A DNA stretch of 64,000 nt from Glandiceps talaboti (taxonomy: Eukaryota > Hemichordata > Enteropneusta > Spengelidae): assembly GCF_964340395.1 (NCBI RefSeq), contig NC_135558.1, positions 14,433,500-14,497,499 on the forward strand. The letters are read 5' to 3'. The notes beneath the pieces are model-generated. The model did not search any database, was not told where the DNA came from, and saw only the letters and a program-made list of their open reading frames with translations. A program made the position numbers and the translations under genes. Of this stretch, positions 57,390 through 64,000 are shown piece after piece (the first letter of the stretch is position 1; each line of letters opens with the position of its first letter).

Positions 57390-57660
57390 GGATGACTCAC
57401 AGTGTAAGACACACTGAGAAATAGTTTACGGTTGATAAGTACGATGGGTTCGATTCTCGACCTCGAAGGAATTCTTTTGTGTCCACCTACGCAATGTATT
57501 CTATATATAGTCACAGACTCTATCGGTACCCATGGTACGACGAACTGCGGATTTTGGTGTATTCTATTGATCAAGGTGGCTCTCAGGGAAAAACACAGCA
57601 GACCTGACGAAGGGTACAACATGTTGAATTGAATTGAATTGCATTGAATTGAATTGAATC
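57390..57660 (+). mobile_element. possible SINE with GAATT tail
   Basis: GGGTTCGATTCTC resembles a pol III B box, and the 3' end is a (GAATT)n tail. A convincing A box was not found. Confidence 0.3.
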
Positions 57661-57924
57661 CTTATTCAACCATAAGGATGAGAGGCTAGAGAAAAATAGT
57701 TACATTAAGTCATCAAGTTTAACCACTCGAAGTTTACAATACTAATAGCATGAAATTATTATGCACTGCTATAGGGTTTTGTTTGACTAAACGTCCAACA
57801 CGATGAAAGAAACCCAACAGAAACAAACCAAAACAAAACATTACAAAACAAGGCAATGCAAGGCCAGGTAAGGTAAGGCAAATCAGAGCAAAGCAAACCA
57901 ACCAAACCAAACCAATCCAATACA

Positions 57925-57992
57925 AACAAACAAACAAACAAACAAACAAACACACAAACACACAAACAAACAAACAAACAAACAAACAAACA
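57925..57992. repeat. (AAAC)n microsatellite
   Basis: Tandem AAAC units, preceded from about 57810 by looser AACCAA-type repeats. Confidence 0.9.
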
Positions 57993-58049
57993 AAATAAAA
58001 TCAAAAACAGAACTGTAAAATGTGAGAAAATAGAGAACATTAAGAACAT

Positions 58050-61000
58050 AAATACTGATCAAGATTCAAATTTTAAACTCTTTCTTGAATGTATCTTTGA
58101 TTGGAGTTCTACTGAGTTCGTCCGGAATATTGTTCCATAACCTTGACCCAATTAACTTGACAGAAGACTGGTCAATATTACTACATTATATTACATCTCT
58201 AGAGGTACATGGAGAGTCCCTCTTAATTTCCAACTGGTATATCATGGTAATGATGACCTTAAAGGAAAAAAGCTCTTGAAATGAAACCACCATGTTGTGT
58301 ATATCATTTGTTGAGTAAATTGTATTTTTAAATTTTGTAAATTTATTTGCATACGATTAAAACATTCACGTAGCAAGCTCTGTATATACAGCTGGGTTGA
58401 CGGAAACATACAAACAACATATCAAAACATATATGTAATGGTTAAAATCTTGGTCAATTTTAGTCTTTGAGGAACAAACTGTAGCATGCAGCGATTGGAC
58501 GGAGGCTCGAAACCTCCAAGATTCAAAGCCGGTGACTGGCGCATGAGCAAGTTTGACAGTTTTTTTTATGATTGCCTCAGTGAATTCTTGTGTCTGGCGA
58601 TACATTTAGTCGTAACCAGTTGAAACCAAAATCAAAATCTCGTTGATACATGTAACCGTGGTATTTGATTGGTGCAAAACAACCTTGTGATGTTAGAATC
58701 TATTGTAGTTCGAGGTCAAAGTTCGCAGACCGTACAGTGAATATTCTCCCATAACATGAAATTGTCACTATGCATATTGGCTTTACTGAAAACAGAATCA
58801 CGGTCTTTTATATTCTGAAGAATAATATATATGAAGTAAAGAATGCGTATCTTATTGCCCCATGTACCATTCTCACGGTTTTCTTTAACCTGCAATGTGT
58901 TTTGTTCTCTGCTTAAAAGATATCGTAAATACACAGGGAGCAAATGGTTTGGTAAAAAAACACGTACTGTGTTATGCGCAATACATATGTCCTCTAATTA
59001 TACTGAGTAAACGTTTACAGGTTTGAGTTTGGTTGTTTTATTGTCAACGGCTGTGTGCGTCACTCGTCCTTGTTAAGACCGATGACAATGATTATGATGA
59101 AGATAGTATAAGAAAGGATCTTTGTAGTTCGACTATTATTGGTGGGAACTTTTGTGGCCAGACATTTATGTAAAAGGTTAGTAGAAGCAGTGTTCAATAT
59201 CTTTAAATAGAATCCATTGTTCGTGGATCAGTGGCCAGGTCTTGGCAGTGCGGTCCATTTACAAGAAAATGTGCGGATTTTTAAGTAGAAGGCTGCATGA
59301 ACTCAAACTTTTCTATCTTTTGTTCACTGACCCTATCTTGCTACAAAGCAAAAGACAAAGGAATGTGTAGTTTTGAAGTTTTTTGTTGTTGAATAGCTCG
59401 TTTATTCCCTAGCTTATATTTCAACCAAGGAGTCGTATGTATATCGTGTGAGAAACTCCCTGCTGGTCCTTTTTTTTCTACCTGTATTTTAGACTTCGAA
59501 AAACACCAAATTTGGCAAGACGAGGTCTAAAGTCGCCCTTCCTTAAGTTAAAAGAAATGTAAGTTTTACTGAGTTTTATGTTTTATGGGGTAATAAAGTT
59601 TTCGCTGCATATTATGAATTTAAAAGTACTAGTTTTAGTCTGAGATGGAGGGAGGGTGGGTGGGAGGGGGCGGGGCGCTCAATTTCTTTTGTTTTCTGGC
59701 GTGGGAATCGTCAAAGTATCGAAATGTTCATATATGTAACAGAAAATAAAAACGTTTTCATCATAACCCATTCTTCGAATTCCTAATCGTTCTATTCAAA
59801 TTATTTTCGAAAGCCTATTTCAGATTTGAGTGTGGAATCATATTAATAGAAAGTGTATTTTTCTGTCTTAAAAATTGACATCATCATAACCAGACTAGGA
59901 TATATGGGCACAATGAAAAGGTGAGCCAGTCTTACTTCATGCCATGTATATACCTCATGTCAGATGCATTGCTAAAACAGTTTGTTTGTTTGTTTCCTTA
60001 CACATATAAATCAACTCTAGTTCCAGAGGCAAAGAGGAAGGAAGAGGCAAAACTGATCAAAAGTCCCTCTCTGGGTTGCATTTTATCGCTATCTTCTATA
60101 TTAAATGGCAATCAATGTCTCGATTATTCAGTAGCTATTGTGTCGAATTTTCGATTGCGTTTTGACCTGGAGAGAGGAGATGGGCCAAATAGCGCCCCCA
60201 GGCGGCGGCTCATACATTTTACGCGTACGACAGACATTGAGGCCGAGAAAAAACAAACGGTAGCGTTGTAGTCATGGATAGCGGGACTGTGAGTACGTTT
60301 ACCGTCACGTTGTGGCCCATAATTTACTCTTCATTTACATGAATTACCACTTGATGTGCTAGAACTGGTTTTAATCGAAGTCAAAAGCCTTTAAAATGTC
60401 AATTTCATGGTCAACCCTTATTTGGAATTGTTTTATTGACTAGAACAAATTCCACTAGGCATTCTGGCAAGTGTGACGAAATTTAACTTAATTAAAATTG
60501 TTTGATCAAAGGTGTTCGAAATGTTAATTTCATGAACTAATTAAACGTAAATGCCAATAGGCGTTGTGAGAAATGTTAATTAAAAGTAAATGTTCTTACT
60601 AATAGTAATTTATAGATCCCGAGCGAATTGAACCAAAAAACCACCGAATGTTCTGAAAAGTCCTCGGAATTAACAGTCATAATGAAGCGTTTACTAATTA
60701 CTTTGTTTAATAAAAATCCAATCCATTGTCAATTAAATCTTTCTTCTTCTAAAAATGAGAGGTCATCGTACACATTTTTGAAATGAAGTTCAAAATGATA
60801 AAATTAAGGCCTTTTAGAATCGATATCCGTATATTATTGCCGCCGGATCAGTACCGAGTTAGTAGCCATATGAGAGAATGAAGGATGGTCGATTTCCTTT
60901 TAACTGTGTGATCACACAACATATCTGTGCGCATCAAAGATGCGTAGAGCACGACCACTGAACTTCGAAGTGAAAAACCATTAATTCGCAATGTCATTTC

Positions 61001-61600
61001 ATGATCTACCCTTAGTTGGGCGGCTTCATATAGAAAAACCGAGTTCTCTGATAAGCATTCAGAAAAACATTCGAATATTAATTTCATGGTCTAACATTAT
61101 TTATATAACTCATCTAATTAAAAGAAGACGACTGGGTGTCCTGAACATATACATTTTCCGTAAATGCTAGTCAAAAAGTTTTTGAAATGCACTTTTATGG
61201 TCTGTACGTGTTTGAAATGGCAAATGTAATCGTCCCAGACATAACTGTCTCATCATGATCCGCGACGTCAGTAATGGTAATTTACATAAACTAAGGAAAA
61301 CCAAGTAAATATTTTTTTCACTTTATGATTTTAATCACTGTAATATAATGAAGCAATTCAGTACATTTATAGATTTGACAACAATGTATGCAGAACTTGA
61401 ACCCAAAGTTACAAATTGGTATACTAAAGTAAATCATAATGAGATTGCTTCCGACGCAGTGATTGTGCTCCTTGGTGCAGTGATTGGTTTGTTTCCCTAA
61501 AATCGAATAAAACCTTTTCAATACAAAACATTCAAATGATAAGATATACAATAATATCAACGAACTGAAATAAATTGGATGTGCGATGGCCGAACGACGG
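58050..61600. other. intergenic, no gene recognised
   Basis: Several short open frames show no family motif. The sequence at 60273-60287 (ATGGATAGCGGGACT followed by GTGAGTACG) could be a first coding exon, but I found no downstream exon to join it. Confidence 0.4.
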
Positions 61601-61625
61601 CCATTCACAAATGATATCTGGCCTA

Positions 61626-61628
<3 letters not shown>

Positions 61629-61668
<40 letters not shown>

Positions 61669-61670
61669 CC
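61629..61670. repeat. (CTGT)n microsatellite
   Basis: Ten or so CTGT units, followed by TTTGTCATAACTTGTCACGTGAC; possibly the head of another CTGT-headed repeat. Confidence 0.9.
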
Positions 61671-61766
61671 TTTGTCATAACTTGTCACGTGACACCACGT
61701 ACTGTGCTCTCCCTAACTGGTGTAATTTTAAAGTATACTAAAAAGGCCAAATAAAAAAAAATTGAG

Positions 61767-62058
61767 TTTCCCATAACCCGACCGCCTCTAGCCCTATACA
61801 TTTTTAACAACATTTCAAACAAAAAGATAAGAAATTCTTTGTCTTCTTAACCTTCATGCACGTCAGTTTTCTTTCCCCTGTGATGTCCGTACATATTTCA
61901 TCAAACTATCACAGAAGGGATATTCTGACCAACATTTTGTTCGTTTTGCGGTCGAAGCAATATGTTTCAAAAATAAAAAGAGTTAAAAAATTACAATCAA
62001 ATGAAATAAAATCCTGACCTACCTATCCTATTTTCTGAGTCAATGTTATCGGAAACTC
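61767..62058. mobile_element. MITE with GTTTCCGATAAC termini, copy 2
   Basis: The right end GTTATCGGAAAC and the inner CCTACCTATCCTATTTTCTGA are the reverse complement of copy 1 at 7978. The left end GTTTCCCATAACCCGACCGCC, CTCTAG matches the reverse complement of its other end. Confidence 0.7.
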
Positions 62059-62645
62059 ACAATTAGTTTTGTTTCGGCCAACGGTACGTTTACTATTGAA
62101 TCGATATCCATTCGTTAATTAATTAGGTCCAATGCATACGCGCATGCTATACATGAATATCATCTATAAATTCTGTTTCTTGCCATATCACTGATTGATC
62201 AATTCATGGCAAAAGATATGAAAATTGAAAAAAAAAAATATTTTAAAGACTGTGTAACAGTTAAAACAATGTATTATACATGATTCTAATTTCTCCTACA
62301 TTGTGTACATTACCATTAGCGATTAAAAGTAAGGCTACCAATCTAAAACGAATGGACTTTCAGCGACTTACAGTTACAGATGTTAAAAAAGTCAACATTC
62401 TGAACTCAAATGTTCAACTCATTTGATATTCTACAAGGAGGTATAGTATTGCGATATAAAACAGCCTCGTCGTTATCAGTGCTGCCAAATTCAAAAGTTT
62501 AAATCCTGAGGAATATTGAAGGGGTGTTTGTGAAATTAAAACCCGTGTCACGGTACGTTGCATCAATCAATATTTGTCTACAAAATCCTTCTCATCACAT
62601 AGGTACATGTTTTACATTCCTGCCGATCTCCGCCAAATGATTTCA

Positions 62646-63659
62646 TCAGCAAAGAAATGGATTTATCCCGGGATGGTTTTTCAGGATTGGTATGACTTTG
62701 TGGATGCTATGTGCCGCCTTAATGATACCACGACTGTTAAGGTGTAGGCCATCCTCCTTAAACAGCGACTCATCCATCTTTCCGTTCTTTTTATTGAAGA
62801 TCCCCTCGTGCTCTATAAAGAGACAGTCATCTTCCTTAGCAACGGCTCGTAGATAATCATTCATCAGTCGACCGTCGTTATGGAAGGGGTCATTTCTAGG
62901 AAGGATGCCCGAGATAACAATATGCACATTGCGGTGAATCAGGTACACGTCCTTTATGATGTCTCGTATCTCAACTGCTGCATATCTAATCGCATCAAAC
63001 TTTCCCTTCGAGACATCATGCGTCCCGATGTGAATAATGAGTGTGCGGACGCCTTCCAAGTCCGCCTGCCGATTTAGGAAATGATGAACCTTCTTCATCG
63101 TTCCGTCATTCAAGGCGGTGAGTTTTACATTTCCGAGAAGCGTCCCTCGATTTATGTCTTTGATCGTGGAGTCGCCTACAACGTAAGTAAGTGCGCCATC
63201 AGCGCCCGTTTTGTGGCGTTGGTATTCGCGGATTGCGTCGATGCCAGATCCACAGACGTCGATAGGTGGGTCTTCCAGTGGATTGCCATACAAATACACG
63301 GTCTCTAAGTTTTCCATTTTCATTCCAAACTGTGATGGCAACGTTTCTATTTTATTATAACTTGCATCTAAAGTCTCGAGCAATTTCAAATCGTAAATCG
63401 AAACAGGTAACCGTGATAAGTTATTGTAACTAATATCTAACACAACGAGTTTTGTTAATTTCCATAACACGTTTGGAATGTCACGAAAACGGTTACAACC
63501 CAGATTAAGTTCGCGTAGATTTTCCAACGCTCGAAATTTACCTGGTAAATTCTTCAAGTTATTGTATTTGCAATCTAGTTTCTTAATGGTCGTCTTGTCA
63601 CATACTTCAATAGGTAGAGTCATTAGTGAGCGGCTTCTAAGGTTCACTTCGTTGGCCAT
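62646..63659 (-). CDS. LRR protein fused to an SGNH-hydrolase-like domain (337 aa, intronless ORF)
   Basis: ATG 63659 is chosen because AAAATGGCC is a strong initiation context; the open frame extends upstream without ATG. Residues about 3-130 form six leucine-rich repeats, for example LRELNLGCNRFRDIPNVLWK, LVVLDISYNNLSRLPVSIYD and LETVYLYGNPLEDPP. DVCGSGIDAIREY follows, the cap seen after LRRs of ROCO- and MFHAS1-type proteins. Residues about 158-320 resemble an SGNH/GDSL esterase: VVGDSTIKD (Ser164), IIHIGTHDV (GxND block with His214 for Asn), IVISGILPRND, and DGLHLNSRG (Asp303, His306). The triad residues are therefore present but the oxyanion Asn is changed. The esterase part looks like SGNH domains of retroelement ORF proteins (from memory). 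No signal peptide, so probably cytosolic. Activity is unproven. Confidence 0.88.
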   Translation of the reverse strand: MANEVNLRSRSLMTLPIEVCDKTTIKKLDCKYNNLKNLPGKFRALENLRELNLGCNRFRDIPNVLWKLTKLVVLDISYNNLSRLPVSIYDLKLLETLDASYNKIETLPSQFGMKMENLETVYLYGNPLEDPPIDVCGSGIDAIREYQRHKTGADGALTYVVGDSTIKDINRGTLLGNVKLTALNDGTMKKVHHFLNRQADLEGVRTLIIHIGTHDVSKGKFDAIRYAAVEIRDIIKDVYLIHRNVHIVISGILPRNDPFHNDGRLMNDYLRAVAKEDDCLFIEHEGIFNKKNGKMDESLFKEDGLHLNSRGIIKAAHSIHKVIPILKNHPGINPFLC

Positions 63660-64000
63660 TTTAATTAAGATCCGGACATCAAAACGTGATTGCAAACTAA
63701 CATCAGCACGTCACTCCGTTCACCACTCACCTGTAATAAACAATGATTTGCTTTGTTAGAGCATGCGTGCTGGCTTTATTGGTAGTAAATTATTTCATTA
63801 TGCAGTGTTTATTAAGTCCACGGCTTAGCAATTTTGACATATTCCGCTTGTGCATCACTTAGCAACCGACATACAGAAGCTGAAGCGTGCGTGTCAACGG
63901 TGGTATGTTATAAAGTCAGACGCATAGCTCACAATTGATCGTTGTGCTCTTTGCTCCCTTATTTTTTTTGTTTCATTTGGAAAATGACAGTATTTTACTC
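63660..64000. promoter_or_regulatory. 5' flank of the LRR-SGNH gene
   Basis: On the minus strand TTGTTTATTACAG (ending about 63732) could be the acceptor of a 5' UTR intron; directly after it GTGAGT could equally be a donor. No TATA box was assigned. Confidence 0.35.

Noticed and set aside
60273-60287. First coding exon MDSGT followed by GTGAGT
   Set aside because: The start and donor are plausible, but no downstream exon in the window could be linked, so a gene is not claimed.
62646-63695. 349-residue version of the LRR-SGNH protein
   Set aside because: The first codon at 63695 is TTG, not ATG; the first ATG, at 63659, lies in a strong context.

Overview
The window is AT-rich animal nuclear DNA. 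Genes are split by GT-AG introns, and the DNA is full of long microsatellites, foldback and inverted-repeat elements, a tRNA-derived SINE and decayed LINE fragments. The protein styles (a peroxisomal 2-hydroxyacyl-CoA lyase, an LDL-receptor class A mosaic protein, a PIDVC/DAIREY-type leucine-rich-repeat protein) suit a marine invertebrate, perhaps a hemichordate, amphioxus or lophotrochozoan. The species cannot be fixed from sequence alone. I see no bacterial genes, CRISPR array, rRNA or functional tRNA gene.

Layout. 1-13 kb (+): the 3' fifteen coding exons of HACL1 (2-hydroxyacyl-CoA lyase 1, peroxisomal alpha-oxidation); the 5' end lies outside the window. Its introns hold several foldback elements, a SINE, a LINE piece and a local amplification of an exon end. 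13-20 kb: intergenic, with an inverted pair of minisatellite arrays and very long (TACA)n and (GA)n tracts. 20.1-23.5 kb (+): a complete small six-exon gene with TATA box, Inr and poly(A) signal. It encodes a 74-residue signal-peptide, Ala/Thr-rich, probably GPI-anchored mucin-like peptide. 23.8-28.5 kb: a direct duplication of about 2.2 kb without a recognisable gene. 29.1-29.5 kb: the 3' end of a decayed LINE.

30.8-55.6 kb (-): a complete 25-kb gene of 13 coding exons that I assembled from splice phase and domain pattern. It encodes a 414-residue secreted protein: signal peptide, Lys-rich segment ending in a Lys-Arg micro-exon, seven small acidic Cys repeats (NDGxCDEP...GTDxxDC) with three LDLa domains interleaved, and a Lys-rich tail containing a 15-residue tandem repeat. 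Nearly every domain is one phase-1 exon. The introns show how it grew: three units of about 6 kb in tandem, a separate 1.58-kb tandem duplication, and four dead exon copies. A 1.79-kb inverted-repeat transposon sits in one unit, and the paralogous unit preserves the empty site.

55.6-62.6 kb: intergenic, with another copy of the CTGT-headed repeat found in the mosaic-gene introns, microsatellites and a second copy of a small MITE. 62.6-63.7 kb (-): an intronless 337-residue ORF joining six leucine-rich repeats to an SGNH/GDSL-hydrolase-like domain that resembles those in retroelement proteins. The best candidates for something undescribed are the mosaic protein with its exon birth and death, the LRR-SGNH fusion, and the loss of the HACL1 peroxisomal signal by a stop codon. 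The genes do not look functionally linked.
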